A stretch of DNA of 64,000 bases from Chitinophaga sp. (GCF_017745275.1 NZ_JAGHZS010000008.1:124001-188000); one strand, 5' to 3'; positions 1 through 8,990 are shown, counted from the first letter of the stretch. The notes: generated by a model from the sequence alone, not told the origin. Made by a program: numbers and translations.

Positions 1-610
1 CAAATACAATTGTTTTTCCCTCCTGTTGATTCAGCTCCTGCATAAGGGCCATGATTTCGTAAGAAGTGCGGGTATCGAGATTGCCGGTGGCCTCATCTGC
101 CAGGATCATCACCGGCTGATTTACCAACGCCCTGGCAATCGCAACTCTTTGCTGCTGCCCGCCCGATAGCTGACTGGGTGTATGTCCTTCGCGATCTGCC
201 AGCTTCACGGCTTCCAGCGCACCGAGGGCGCGATCGCGGCGCTCCCGCGTGGATAGCTCCGGGTTGTAGAACAAAGGCAGTTCCACATTCTCCAGGGCTG
301 ATGTACGCGGCAGCAGGTTATATGCCTGAAATACAAACCCTATTTTGTGATTACGTAAACGCGCAAGGTCATTGCGCGACAAGCTGCTAACATTGATGCC
401 ATCCAGCAGGTAGTTACCCGAAGTAGGTTTATCCAGGCATCCCAGGATGTTTAACAGCGTGGTTTTACCGGAGCCACTGCTACCCATAATTGTTACAAAT
501 TCGCCCGCGGATACGTCGAAGCTCACGCCTTTCAGGGCGCGTACTATTTCTGTACCCATCACAAATTCACGCTTGATTTGCTGTAGCTCTAATATTTTCC
601 CGTTGCTCAT
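1..610 (-). CDS. MacB/LolD-type ABC transporter ATP-binding protein (3' end outside window)
   Basis: The reading frame starts with ATG at 610 and stays open to the left edge, so about 203 residues are visible. Walker A (GSSGSGKTT, near residue 41), the signature LSGGQQQRVA and Walker B (VMILADEATG) are all present; the H-loop lies beyond the edge. The sequence is of the MacB/LolD/FtsE class that powers tripartite efflux or lipoprotein extraction from the inner membrane. Its ATG overlaps the stop of the upstream adaptor gene by 4 bases (ATGA), so the two are translationally coupled. The permease partner is expected just outside the window. The exact substrate cannot be told. Confidence 0.93.
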   Translation of the reverse strand, partial: MSNGKILELQQIKREFVMGTEIVRALKGVSFDVSAGEFVTIMGSSGSGKTTLLNILGCLDKPTSGNYLLDGINVSSLSRNDLARLRNHKIGFVFQAYNLLPRTSALENVELPLFYNPELSTRERRDRALGALEAVKLADREGHTPSQLSGGQQQRVAIARALVNQPVMILADEATGNLDTRTSYEIMALMQELNQQEGKTIVF

Positions 611-1836
611 CGTCTGCGCCCTCCACCCATTTTTGGTAAAAACGGACTACCGGTACCACCGGCTGCCTGCACTGCTCCGCCTGCACTCACGCCTGTTATC
701 ACGATATCATTTTCGGTGAGTCCACCCAGTACTTCTATATGCGTATTATCATTCAACCCTGTTCTGATATGCTTTTGTTGCAGTGTATCTCCACGCAGCA
801 GCCATACATAGTTGGACGATCCAATGCGCGCGGTACTTTTAAATGTTTTGCCGGTCGTATCTTTTCGTTCTGCCGGCGTTTTGCGTACGGCGCTTTGTAT
901 CACATATTTCTTTAGTTGTACAGAGTCTGGCCTGAACTTCAGTGCCTTTACCGGCAGTAACAATGCGGAGTCTTTTTCAGCCGTATAAATGGTGACATTG
1001 GCAGTCATCCCAGGCTTTAGCTTTTTGTTATCGTTGGGTGCGTTGATGATGGTGTTGTAGGTTACCACATTGGACGAAACCGAGGGTTGCAGCCTGATTT
1101 CCTGTACCCGCCCTATAAACACATCTTCCAGGTAAGCATCTACGGTAAAGGTTACACGCTGTGAGTCGGTTACATTACCAATATCGGCTTCATCTACACT
1201 GGCTTCTACCTGCATTTTGGTGATATCTTTCGCAATCACAAACAGGGTCGGTGTATTGAAACTGGCTGCAACGGTTTGCCCTACGCTTACATTCCTGTTT
1301 AATACCACGCCATCAATCGGTGAATGTATTTCTGTAAAGGAAAAGTTTTTTAAGGCTGACGACAGTTGTGCACTTACGCTGGCTACATTGGCTTTGGCCT
1401 GATCAATCTGGTTCTTCGCGATATCATAATCTGCTTTGCTGATAGCGCCGGTTTTATACAACAGTTCCTGTCGCTGGAAATTATTTTGCTGGTAAGTCAG
1501 ATTCGATTGTGCTACCTGTACATTTGCCCTGAGCTGATCTACCTGTGCCTGGAACAAATCTTTGTCCAGCTCCCCGAGGAGTTGTCCTTTTTTCACCTGG
1601 CTATTAAAATCTACATACAGGTATTTGAGAGTGCCGGAAACCTGTGTACCAACAGCTACGGTATCTACCGGCTGGATGGTACCGGTGGCAGTAACGGTGG
1701 TGGCTATATGACCATAGGCAGGCCGGGCGGTTTCAAAGGAAATGGGCACTGGTTTCTTCCTGATAAAGAAATACCAGATGGCCAGCGCCAGCAGTATGAT
1801 CACAATAGTGATGATTACACCTTTATATTTTCTCAT
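607..1836 (-). CDS. MacA-like periplasmic adaptor (membrane fusion protein)
   Basis: This 409-residue protein has one N-terminal membrane anchor (about residues 8-26), then a biotinyl-lipoyl-like half, an alpha-helical hairpin rich in Q and N (about 85-150), and a beta-barrel/MacA-type C-terminal region. Such adaptors bridge an inner-membrane ABC permease and a TolC-type outer-membrane duct. It lies between a TolC-like gene (13 bases upstream) and an ABC ATPase (4-base overlap), which fits a MacA-MacB-TolC system. The C-terminus is an odd GGGRRR tail. Drug, peptide or siderophore export are all possible. Confidence 0.93.
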   Translation of the reverse strand: MRKYKGVIITIVIILLALAIWYFFIRKKPVPISFETARPAYGHIATTVTATGTIQPVDTVAVGTQVSGTLKYLYVDFNSQVKKGQLLGELDKDLFQAQVDQLRANVQVAQSNLTYQQNNFQRQELLYKTGAISKADYDIAKNQIDQAKANVASVSAQLSSALKNFSFTEIHSPIDGVVLNRNVSVGQTVAASFNTPTLFVIAKDITKMQVEASVDEADIGNVTDSQRVTFTVDAYLEDVFIGRVQEIRLQPSVSSNVVTYNTIINAPNDNKKLKPGMTANVTIYTAEKDSALLLPVKALKFRPDSVQLKKYVIQSAVRKTPAERKDTTGKTFKSTARIGSSNYVWLLRGDTLQQKHIRTGLNDNTHIEVLGGLTENDIVITGVSAGGAVQAAGGTGSPFLPKMGGGRRR

Positions 1837-1849
1837 ACCTCATTAGCAT

Positions 1850-3202
1850 TTATAGAGTTACCGGTATGCCCCTGTAAAAATCATAGATCCTGATCGTCAG
1901 GGCAGCATTGTATTTAGCCTGTACATAAGATTGTAATGCCTGTATATATAAATTCTTCTGCTGTAAAAACACCACGATGTTGGCCGCGCCTACTTTCAGT
2001 TGTTCGCTCGCAATCCGATAGCCTTCCTGCGAATACCTGAGTTGTTCTACTGCGGCGTCATATTGTGATTGTGCATTCTGTACGTTGATGTATGCCTGTT
2101 CTATGGTTTGAGAAAGATTGGTTTTGGTGTCCTGCAAGGTCAGCTTCGATTGATCTACTTCCAGCTTTGCTTTCTCCACATTGGTTTTCACGACGCGACG
2201 GGTGAAGATAGGCACTGACAATGTGAGTCCTATCTGCTGGTAAAAATTATTATCCAGTTGCTTAAAATAGGCGTTATTATTACCACCTCCATTATAGGAA
2301 GTTCCCAACCCGCCACCGGCCGACAACGTAGGCAAATAGCCCGTTTTAGCCTTTGCGAGGTCAAGGTTAGCAACATCAATCCCTAACTGGCTGCTTTTAA
2401 TTTCCGGCCTGTTGGCAAGAGCGGAGTCCTGTGCTTCCTGTAAGGCATATAAGTGCCTATTTGAAATCAGTGTATCCGGTTCCGTTATATCAAAATCATA
2501 ACCACTGGGCAGCTGCAGTAATTGTTTCAATACAAGTTTATTTTGCCGGTGTTGATTTTCGGCAGTAATGAGCAGGTAGCGATCGTTCGACAACTGCGCC
2601 TGTAACTGCACCAGGCCAATGAGCGCAATGCTGCCCACATCGTACTGTTGTTGCCCCTGCTTCACCTGGGCTTCAGAGGTGGCCACCACATCTTTTACAT
2701 ACACAATATTTTCTCTTGCCAGTAAAATATTCAGGTAGGCTTGTGTAATAAGTACGGTGATATCATTGATCTGCTGTGCGATATTTAACTGGGCCACCTG
2801 CGTTAAAAGGTTCTTCTGCCGGATATCATAGTTGAGATATCCTCCCTGGAAAAGGGTGACGTTGGAATTTACCCCATAATTGCCAGACGTATATACCTCA
2901 TAGGAGCTGTTGCCAGTAGCGGCATTGATACTTTTACCACCATTGAGATTCTGCGAGGCAGTACCGGTAAGATTAGGCAGCTTTGCCGCTTTGGACAACA
3001 GCAAATCCTGTTCTGTACTCAGACGACTCAGTCGTAAACTGTTTAACTGGATGTTGTTCTTTCCTGCATAGTCAAAGCATTGTTGCAGGGTCCATTTAGT
3101 GGGCAGGTTCGCAAAACTGCTGTCCTGTGCCCTGACCAGCGGCCCGGTTAAAAGGAAAAAGAGGAAGAAAATAAAGATACCTGGCTGTCTGTATAACATC
3201 AT
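1850..3202 (-). CDS. TolC family outer-membrane efflux protein
   Basis: The 450-residue product begins with a hydrophobic signal peptide ending near VRAQ (about residue 26). Two OEP repeats follow, with long Q/N-rich helices typical of the TolC periplasmic tunnel, including the recurring DVANLDLAKAKTGYLPTLS-type segment. The length is normal for the family. It is the first gene of the three-gene efflux operon and would form the outer-membrane exit duct for the adaptor and ATPase encoded downstream. No exact TAnnTTTG promoter box was found directly upstream. Confidence 0.94.
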   Translation of the reverse strand: MMLYRQPGIFIFFLFFLLTGPLVRAQDSSFANLPTKWTLQQCFDYAGKNNIQLNSLRLSRLSTEQDLLLSKAAKLPNLTGTASQNLNGGKSINAATGNSSYEVYTSGNYGVNSNVTLFQGGYLNYDIRQKNLLTQVAQLNIAQQINDITVLITQAYLNILLARENIVYVKDVVATSEAQVKQGQQQYDVGSIALIGLVQLQAQLSNDRYLLITAENQHRQNKLVLKQLLQLPSGYDFDITEPDTLISNRHLYALQEAQDSALANRPEIKSSQLGIDVANLDLAKAKTGYLPTLSAGGGLGTSYNGGGNNNAYFKQLDNNFYQQIGLTLSVPIFTRRVVKTNVEKAKLEVDQSKLTLQDTKTNLSQTIEQAYINVQNAQSQYDAAVEQLRYSQEGYRIASEQLKVGAANIVVFLQQKNLYIQALQSYVQAKYNAALTIRIYDFYRGIPVTL

Positions 3203-3272
3203 CGTTTAAGCATTGATGTTAGTAAAAGCTACCGAAGGAATAAGGGGCTAAATAGTAATACAATATAACGAA

Positions 3273-3476
3273 TTATTCGTCTTCATACATCAATGGCAGT
3301 TCTACGCCTTTCATTTTCGTGCGCCTGTCGAAGTTATAGTAACCGAACAGCCTGTCTGTATGGCACCCTAACAGGAAGGCAACTTTTCGCTGATTCATAC
3401 CCGGAGGATTACTAAAAAAAATTGCGGATCTACCTATATAACCGGCAAATCCGCAATTTGTTAAAAGTATCTCCAC
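3273..3476 (-). CDS. Small hypothetical ORF, possibly a remnant of a short HTH gene
   Basis: A 67-codon frame fills the gap between the efflux operon and the DUF983 gene. The more natural start is the internal Met at about residue 27 (MNQRKVAFLLGC...), giving about 41 residues. The KVAxLLGC segment loosely recalls the first helices of short XRE-like helix-turn-helix proteins, but the rest does not follow the pattern and no full domain fits. It may be a real small protein, a degenerate remnant, or chance coding. I do not recognise it. Confidence 0.25.
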   Translation of the reverse strand: MEILLTNCGFAGYIGRSAIFFSNPPGMNQRKVAFLLGCHTDRLFGYYNFDRRTKMKGVELPLMYEDE

Positions 3477-3481
3477 ATTAA

Positions 3482-3943
3482 TTATATCGCATTCTTAAAG
3501 GTGGCGTTAGACCTGCCTGTACCCGCGGGTGGTCCCTGGTGCCAATCTTCATCATAATACACAAAGAAGGCCATCCAGATTGTACGGGACCAGCGCATCA
3601 GCAATGGTTGTAATATCAATAGCAGCGCCGCATTTACACCCAGCCACCAGAAAATACGGTTGTCATAGATAGAGAACCCGATGAACAGCCACCATGCAAT
3701 CAGGCTGGCTACGCAAACGGCTATTGATAAAGCATAACTCACGTAGCCGGTACCGTAGTAAAAACCTACTTCCACTTCTACCTGCTGTCCGCATACAGGA
3801 CATTTTTCCGGCATTTTCATGAAGTTTTTAAAGTCGTACGCATTTGAGGTGGTATAAATAGATCCACGTCTGCAACGGGCACACTTGTTCCCCAACAGGC
3901 TTTTCAGCAGGTTGGGCTTTTCATGGTTTTTATCTGCACACAT
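3482..3943 (-). CDS. DUF983 family membrane protein with zinc ribbon
   Basis: The 153-residue protein carries two CxxC pairs (CARC near residue 21, CPVC near residue 48) that look like a zinc ribbon, followed by two membrane segments (about 68-90 and 98-118). This matches DUF983, a family common in Bacteroidota and Alphaproteobacteria whose biochemical role is not established. It starts 14 bases after the stop of the AraC-type gene and is probably cotranscribed with it. The C-terminus is soluble and lacks further motifs. Confidence 0.85.
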   Translation of the reverse strand: MCADKNHEKPNLLKSLLGNKCARCRRGSIYTTSNAYDFKNFMKMPEKCPVCGQQVEVEVGFYYGTGYVSYALSIAVCVASLIAWWLFIGFSIYDNRIFWWLGVNAALLLILQPLLMRWSRTIWMAFFVYYDEDWHQGPPAGTGRSNATFKNAI

Positions 3944-3957
3944 ATATTTAAGATTTA

Positions 3958-4836
3958 TCAGGATATATTTTTCCGGAATTCTTCCGGTGTTACTCCTGCG
4001 TATTTTTTAAAAAACTTGGTGAAGTAAGAGTTATCGGCAAAATTGAGCTGATACGCAATAGTAGCAATACTCATATCTGCATTAATCAACAATCTTTTTG
4101 CTTCCAGCAATACCCGGTCCCGGATAATTTCTCCGGCTGATTTCCCCAGCATATGCCGGCAAAAAGCATTGAGGTAATTAGGTGTTACATACAGCAGGGC
4201 GGCGTATTCCTTGGGTAACCGCAACTGCATATAATGCTGTTCCACCAGTTTACGGAAGTTGCGTAGCAGCACATAATTGTGTGGCGGCTCCTGTTTGGAT
4301 TGTTCCTGCCTGCTGGCCCTGCTTACGGCAATAAACATTTCCAGTACCAGTAAGCGCAACATATCCTGGCTATAGGCCTGTGTACCATCCATTTCCTTTA
4401 ACATGGCTTCAAACAGTCCGGTAACAACCGGCACGGCAGCTTTGGGCAGTTGTACCACGCCTTCTGCGCTGACACCGCTAAAAAAAGGAAACCGTTCCAC
4501 ATAGGCCGAATCCTGTAAAAAGGCGTTAAAGAAACCGGCAGATACATTCATGACATACCCTTCTGTCTTTCCTTCAAAAAACCAGCTATGCACTTGTCCG
4601 GGTACCATAAAGTACAACTGTCCTGGCTTTACAGGGAAACGTTCAAAGTCGATGGTATGACTTCCACCACCGGCAGTAAAAAACGCCAAATGGTAAAATG
4701 AATGCCGATGCGGAAAATGAATATCCTTATGAGCCGCCAGGTATTCCGAAAAACGGGCTACGAGGATATCTTCAGATGCCGGCTTTCCCATAGCCAGAGA
4801 ACATATATCGTATGTAGGAATGAGTGCCTTCTGCAT
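3958..4836 (-). CDS. AraC family transcriptional regulator with N-terminal cupin
   Basis: The 292-residue protein has an AraC-type ligand-binding cupin (HFPHRHSFYH near residue 40; a PGQ-x-YFMVPGQVHSW segment) and a C-terminal double helix-turn-helix ending in DNSYFTKFFKKYAG-VTPEEFR. It would bind a small effector and regulate nearby or distant genes. I chose ATG at 4836 rather than a TTG 18 bases upstream. A TACCTTTG box lies only 8 bases before the ATG, so the mRNA may be leaderless. The target is unknown; DUF983 downstream is a likely partner. Confidence 0.88.
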   Translation of the reverse strand: MQKALIPTYDICSLAMGKPASEDILVARFSEYLAAHKDIHFPHRHSFYHLAFFTAGGGSHTIDFERFPVKPGQLYFMVPGQVHSWFFEGKTEGYVMNVSAGFFNAFLQDSAYVERFPFFSGVSAEGVVQLPKAAVPVVTGLFEAMLKEMDGTQAYSQDMLRLLVLEMFIAVSRASRQEQSKQEPPHNYVLLRNFRKLVEQHYMQLRLPKEYAALLYVTPNYLNAFCRHMLGKSAGEIIRDRVLLEAKRLLINADMSIATIAYQLNFADNSYFTKFFKKYAGVTPEEFRKNIS

Positions 4837-4843
4837 GATGCAA

Positions 4844-4851
4844 CAAAGGTA
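4844..4851 (-). promoter_or_regulatory. -7 promoter box of the AraC gene
   Basis: TACCTTTG on the minus strand matches the Bacteroidota -7 consensus TAnnTTTG exactly. It ends 7 bases before the ATG of the AraC-type gene. No -33 TTG was found at the usual spacing. Confidence 0.45.
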
Positions 4852-4924
4852 CAAAGGAAGTTCCGAAGGGGGTTGTGGTATTGGGGGCTTTAATGGTACT
4901 TTTTACTTATTGATATGTTTTGAG

Positions 4925-5042
4925 AGCAGAAAGCAAAAAGCAGAAAGCAAAAAGCTATTGTTGCGAATGACCATAGCGGGTAATTATACTTACTGGTCAT
5001 TCGCGACAATAGCTTTTTGCTTTCTGCTTTTTGCTTTCTGCT
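4925..5042. repeat. Long-stem hairpin element 1 (49-bp arms)
   Basis: Arms 4925-4973 and 4994-5042 are reverse complements at 48 of 49 positions, the exception being a G-U wobble, with a 20-base loop. The outer arm is a low-complexity run of AGCAGAA/AGCAAAA units; the inner part reads AGCTATTGTTGCGAATGACC. It begins at the stop codon of the S9 peptidase gene and probably ends its transcript or protects its 3' end. Confidence 0.9.
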
Positions 5043-7435
5043 TACTTTACGTATCGCATCAGCCATTCATCCATTTCCCACAGCATATGCAAAATGCTTT
5101 CTTTTGCAGCATAGCCATGGCTTTCCTGTGGCAGGAATACGAGGCGTGCGTTGCCTCCATTACCTTTCAGGGCGTTGTATAATCTTTCGCTCTGAACAGG
5201 GAAAGTACCGGAATTATTATCAGCTTCTCCATGGATCAGCAGGATGGGTGCTTTGAGTTTATCTGCATAAGAGAAGGGAGACATTTTATAATAAACTTCT
5301 GGCGCCTGCCAGTAGGTACGTTCTTCGTTCTGGAATCCGAAAGGCGTTAAAGTACGGTTATAAGCACCACTACGGGAAATACCGGCCTTAAACAGGTTCG
5401 TATGTGCCAGCAGGTTAGCGGTCATGAAAGCACCGTAAGAGTGGCCACCAACTGCGATGCGGTCTTTATCTCCGATACCCATTTCCGTGATTTTATTAAC
5501 CGCAGCTTCTGCATTCATCACCAGCTGATCGATGAAGGTATCATTGGGCTCTTTGTCGCCTTCACCTACTATTGGCATTTCGGTGGCGTCCATTACAGCA
5601 AAACCGCGGGTAACCCAGAAGATAGCGGAGCCGTAACCTACACGGGTAAATCTATAAGCGGAGCCTCGTACCTGAGCAGCGTCGCTGGCAGATTTGTACT
5701 CACGCGGATATGCCCACATCAGTACCGGCAAACGACCGTCTTTAGCAGGATCATAGCCTTTAGGCAGGTACAGCATAGCGGTCAGGTCTACACCATCTTT
5801 GCGCTTGTATTTTAACAGTTGTTTTTGCACGCCTTCCATGAGTGGCTGAGGATGAGGAAATGCGGTAAGGGCTACTGTTGTTTTTTTCTTCAGGTCCTGC
5901 AGGTAATAATTTCCGGGAGATGACACAGACTCACGTCTTACCACTACTACGAGTTTGGCCGGATCTATCACGTCCGCTACCTGCTCATAATAAGGAGCCT
6001 GGGAGCGCCACAGGATGCGTTGTTTGCCGTTGTCCAGGCTGAAAGCGGAGAGGAAAGGACGATCTCCTTCCGGCGATGCGCCGGGCGCCGTCATCAGCAA
6101 TTCATGTTTGGGAGAAACGTACAACACGGGCTGATGATACTGGTTCTTCATCAATACCGGATCTCCCGGATCATTATACCGGTCATTCTCCGAACGGTCT
6201 ATCAGGGTAACAGGCGCCTGATCCGGGTGAGATGGATCGATGCGGCTTACTGTCACTTTCTGTTGTGCGCTGTTGCCATCATATACCAGCGCCAGTTGAT
6301 TATTGGCCCATTTGATACCGGCAAAACGATTCACAGTTTTCACGAGTGGTGTAGGTGTACCAGTAAATGGTGCGGCCAGCAAACTTACTTCATCGCGGAA
6401 AGGTACCTTCTTTTTAGGATCGCCACCATCGAGGGCTTGTACCCACCAGATGGAAGCCGGAGCATCATTACGCCAGGAGTACTGACGTGGATAATTGCTG
6501 GTAGCATCAAATCCTTTGGGTCTTACTTCATCCAAGGGATTGCTGGCTAATTGCTTCACCTGTTCGCCATTCATAGTCCAAATAGCTATATCCGTTGGAA
6601 AGCGGCTGGCGCCTACCAGGTAGGAGTACGGACGATGCAGGGTTTCTATCAACAGGTATTGATTATCAGGTGATGGTGCAGCAGTCACATAAATGGCTGG
6701 CTGACCAATTACCTGTTCTCCGCTATTGCTGATGATGACTGGTTCGGATTGAAAATAATAATCGAACAACTGCTCATCGAACGGGTTTTTCAGCATATCC
6801 TGGAAAGTAGCGGCGGGTGCGGCCTTTCCGCTGGTTTGCTGAACAGTAGGACCTTCCGGGGCCAGTGGCTTTTCCGGTGCTTTACCAAGGCCGGCAGGTA
6901 CTGCCATTGCGAGGATGCGGTTATCATCCAGCCAGGTAAACACAGTTCCGGGAATATCATTCAGACGACGGTTGCTTACCTGGGAAGCTGTGCCTGTGGC
7001 TACATCTGCTTTCCATAAGCGAATACTGTTGTTATCACTAACGGTGAAGGCAATACTTTTTTGTGAAGGCGACCATTTTACATTGCTGATGCGGGCATCG
7101 GCGGGTAGCCCGGTTACCGGGTATTCCTTACTTCCTTTAATATCTTTAATGCGAATCGCTTTTACATAAGCGGCGCGGCTGGGTCCAAAGTTAGCCGGGT
7201 TAATACGAAGACCTGCCAAACGATATTCTGGCTGTGATAATTCTTCGATAGACGGGAAACTGGTACGTTCCATGATCAACATCATGTTGCCGTTGCTGCT
7301 AAAATCAGTTACCGCAGGAGGCGCTGCCATGGCCAGTTCCAGGATACCGGCGGGAGGCGTTTGATATTTCAGTGCATCCTGGGCATAGGCACGAAACGTA
7401 ATGAATAAGGATAATGATAAAATCAGTTTTCTCAT
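5042..7435 (-). CDS. Secreted S9 family (prolyl oligopeptidase-type) serine peptidase
   Basis: The 797-residue product has a signal peptide (cleavage near YAQ, residue 19), a large beta-propeller-like N-terminal part, and a C-terminal alpha/beta-hydrolase domain. The catalytic triad is visible: Ser in GGHSYGAFM (about residue 666), Asp in LLIHGEAD (about 739) and His in QESHGY (about 773). Length and layout resemble the glutamyl endopeptidase branch of S9. It probably acts in the periplasm or outside the cell on peptides. ATG at 7435 was preferred over a TTG eight codons upstream because it directly starts the signal peptide. It is monocistronic, with hairpin element 1 behind it. Confidence 0.93.
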   Translation of the reverse strand: MRKLILSLSLFITFRAYAQDALKYQTPPAGILELAMAAPPAVTDFSSNGNMMLIMERTSFPSIEELSQPEYRLAGLRINPANFGPSRAAYVKAIRIKDIKGSKEYPVTGLPADARISNVKWSPSQKSIAFTVSDNNSIRLWKADVATGTASQVSNRRLNDIPGTVFTWLDDNRILAMAVPAGLGKAPEKPLAPEGPTVQQTSGKAAPAATFQDMLKNPFDEQLFDYYFQSEPVIISNSGEQVIGQPAIYVTAAPSPDNQYLLIETLHRPYSYLVGASRFPTDIAIWTMNGEQVKQLASNPLDEVRPKGFDATSNYPRQYSWRNDAPASIWWVQALDGGDPKKKVPFRDEVSLLAAPFTGTPTPLVKTVNRFAGIKWANNQLALVYDGNSAQQKVTVSRIDPSHPDQAPVTLIDRSENDRYNDPGDPVLMKNQYHQPVLYVSPKHELLMTAPGASPEGDRPFLSAFSLDNGKQRILWRSQAPYYEQVADVIDPAKLVVVVRRESVSSPGNYYLQDLKKKTTVALTAFPHPQPLMEGVQKQLLKYKRKDGVDLTAMLYLPKGYDPAKDGRLPVLMWAYPREYKSASDAAQVRGSAYRFTRVGYGSAIFWVTRGFAVMDATEMPIVGEGDKEPNDTFIDQLVMNAEAAVNKITEMGIGDKDRIAVGGHSYGAFMTANLLAHTNLFKAGISRSGAYNRTLTPFGFQNEERTYWQAPEVYYKMSPFSYADKLKAPILLIHGEADNNSGTFPVQSERLYNALKGNGGNARLVFLPQESHGYAAKESILHMLWEMDEWLMRYVK

Positions 7436-7519
7436 ATAGCGTTTGGTATTTAAAAGCAATCTGGCAAAATAAACTTATTGCCACAGGTTACAAAGCAGAA
7501 AGTGATGAATGCCTGGCTA

Positions 7520-8239
7520 TTAGTAATTAAATGTGCGGAAGATACGATCCCATATGCTGGTATAAAATCCAAAATTATACTGCTCATGACGGTGATGCGT
7601 GTGGTGAAAAGAGGAAGTGCCCAGGTATTTCAATACGGGCCACTGCCGCACCTTTTCAGGCAATGGCTCCATGCCCAGGTGGCCGGTCATACCGAATATG
7701 ACATTGATCACCAGGTAAAGGAGTATCCCATATATATTCAGTGGAAACCACAACAATAAAAACAGCCACAGAGCGCCAAAACAAAGCGTTTCTACGGGAT
7801 GTAAAATAAAAAGATCTATTGGTTCCGGATCTGTTGCTTCATGATGCAGGGCATGCAGCCACCGGTATAACGGGGTTTTATGGATGAAGTAATGGAAAAG
7901 ATACATCAGTAGGTCCATGGCGAAAAAGAGGAACAGGGCATCCGTTGCTATCCGGGCATTGATGGTGGTAGTAATGCGGATAGCACCTTGTATCCACAAC
8001 CAGTAGCCGGCATATGTAATAGCCGTATTGAGCAGGGTAGTTAGCAGTGCTATCCGCCACTGCCGGGCATTATAGGCAAGTGGATGGCGACGGGCGGCTA
8101 TTTGTGGCGGACCGTATTTCCTTTGCAGGTGATCTCCCCATACCAGCACCGCCAGCAGAATACCCGCATTTTCCATCCCGAATAATAGCCAAAGCAGCCA
8201 GGAAGGCAGGTCTCGTAATATATTGAGTAGTATATCCAT
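7520..8239 (-). CDS. Sterol desaturase / fatty acid hydroxylase family membrane protein
   Basis: The 239-residue protein has several membrane segments and the histidine clusters of the di-iron hydroxylase superfamily: HYFIHKT, HALHHE and HHTHHRH. These ligate two irons in enzymes that hydroxylate or desaturate lipids; the substrate here is unknown. I chose ATG at 8239; longer forms would run into the divergent GntR gene. The gene is divergent from gntR, so both promoters lie in the 76-base gap. A second family member sits at the right edge of the window. Confidence 0.86.
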   Translation of the reverse strand: MDILLNILRDLPSWLLWLLFGMENAGILLAVLVWGDHLQRKYGPPQIAARRHPLAYNARQWRIALLTTLLNTAITYAGYWLWIQGAIRITTTINARIATDALFLFFAMDLLMYLFHYFIHKTPLYRWLHALHHEATDPEPIDLFILHPVETLCFGALWLFLLLWFPLNIYGILLYLVINVIFGMTGHLGMEPLPEKVRQWPVLKYLGTSSFHHTHHRHEQYNFGFYTSIWDRIFRTFNY

Positions 8240-8292
8240 CTGTTTCGGTAAACAATCTCCCAAAAAATTCTTAAAAAATTGGAAAAAGCAAT

Positions 8293-8300
8293 TACCTTTG
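8293..8300 (+). promoter_or_regulatory. -7 promoter box of the GntR gene
   Basis: TACCTTTG matches TAnnTTTG exactly and lies 15 bases before the ATG at 8316. The palindromic operator at 8303-8315 would overlap the expected transcription start. Confidence 0.5.
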
Positions 8301-8302
8301 CA

Positions 8303-8315
8303 ATCATCAGATGAT
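8303..8315. promoter_or_regulatory. Palindromic operator candidate in the gntR leader
   Basis: ATCATCAGATGAT is a perfect 13-base palindrome touching the start codon of the GntR gene. Its last 11 bases (CATCAGATGAT) recur exactly at 9113-9123 upstream of the MFS gene. This is expected for autoregulation by a dimeric FadR-type repressor. Confidence 0.65.
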
Positions 8316-8990
8316 ATGACGAGTTTAAACATTTCTCCCTTAAAGCGGCTCAGCTTAGCTGAGGAAGTGGCCAACCGGCTACAGGAATTAATTGCCTCCG
8401 GTAAGTATGTAGTAGGGCAACAGCTGCCTACAGAACCGGAATTAATGGCTCAGTTTTCTGTTGGGCGTTCCAGCATCCGGGAGGCGATAAAGATACTGGC
8501 GCACAGAGGGTTGATTCGTGTACAACAGGGACTTGGCACCTTTGTATTGTCGCAGTCGGGTCCCGGAGAAGCGTTATCGCAGCGGTTGCAGCGGGCGGAT
8601 TTTGAAGATCTGAATGAAGTGCGTTTTTTAATTGAAGTAAAAATCGCCGAGAAAGCGGCCATGCATCGCAATAACAAGGACATAGAGAAAATGAAAGGCT
8701 TTTTGAAGAAACGCTTCGAATATGCCACTAATCAACAGTTGGAACCTTGTATACAAGCTGATATTAATTTTCATAATGCGATTGCGGAAGCAGGTAAGAA
8801 TGAAATTTTGCGGGACCTGTACAAGACGGTGGCTGAGCATCTGAAAAATTCATTCCTGCTGCGTTACAGCAACACCAATAGCTTTATAGAATCTCAGCAT
8901 TACCATGATGCGCTGCTGCAAAGTATCGTTGATAAAGACCCGAAGAAAGCGCTGATATGGGCAACGAAAATCAGTAATGCGCCAAGGTAA
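8316..8990 (+). CDS. FadR subfamily GntR transcriptional regulator
   Basis: The 224-residue protein has an N-terminal winged helix (about 10-75; the QLPTEPELMAQFSVGRSSIREA segment is a classic GntR recognition region) and a C-terminal all-helical FCD domain with conserved acidic/histidine metal-ligand positions (DINFHNAI near residue 145). Such proteins sense a small acid, often through a bound metal. The start is the ATG at 8316; a longer frame would contain the promoter. The downstream MFS gene carries the same operator, so it is the likely target, with autorepression. The ligand is unknown. Confidence 0.92.
   Translation: MTSLNISPLKRLSLAEEVANRLQELIASGKYVVGQQLPTEPELMAQFSVGRSSIREAIKILAHRGLIRVQQGLGTFVLSQSGPGEALSQRLQRADFEDLNEVRFLIEVKIAEKAAMHRNNKDIEKMKGFLKKRFEYATNQQLEPCIQADINFHNAIAEAGKNEILRDLYKTVAEHLKNSFLLRYSNTNSFIESQHYHDALLQSIVDKDPKKALIWATKISNAPR

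Noticed and set aside
447-719. Open frame on the plus strand inside the efflux genes
   Set aside because: It is the antisense shadow of the ATPase and adaptor genes and has no recognisable domain.
4925-4960. CRISPR-like short repeats
   Set aside because: The AGCAGAA/AGCAAAA units are contiguous low-complexity sequence within a stem, without spacers or cas genes.
7520-8374. Longer 284-residue form of the small sterol-desaturase-family protein
   Set aside because: The extra N-terminus would overlap the promoter and coding start of the divergent GntR gene; the ATG at 8239 gives a normal N-terminus.
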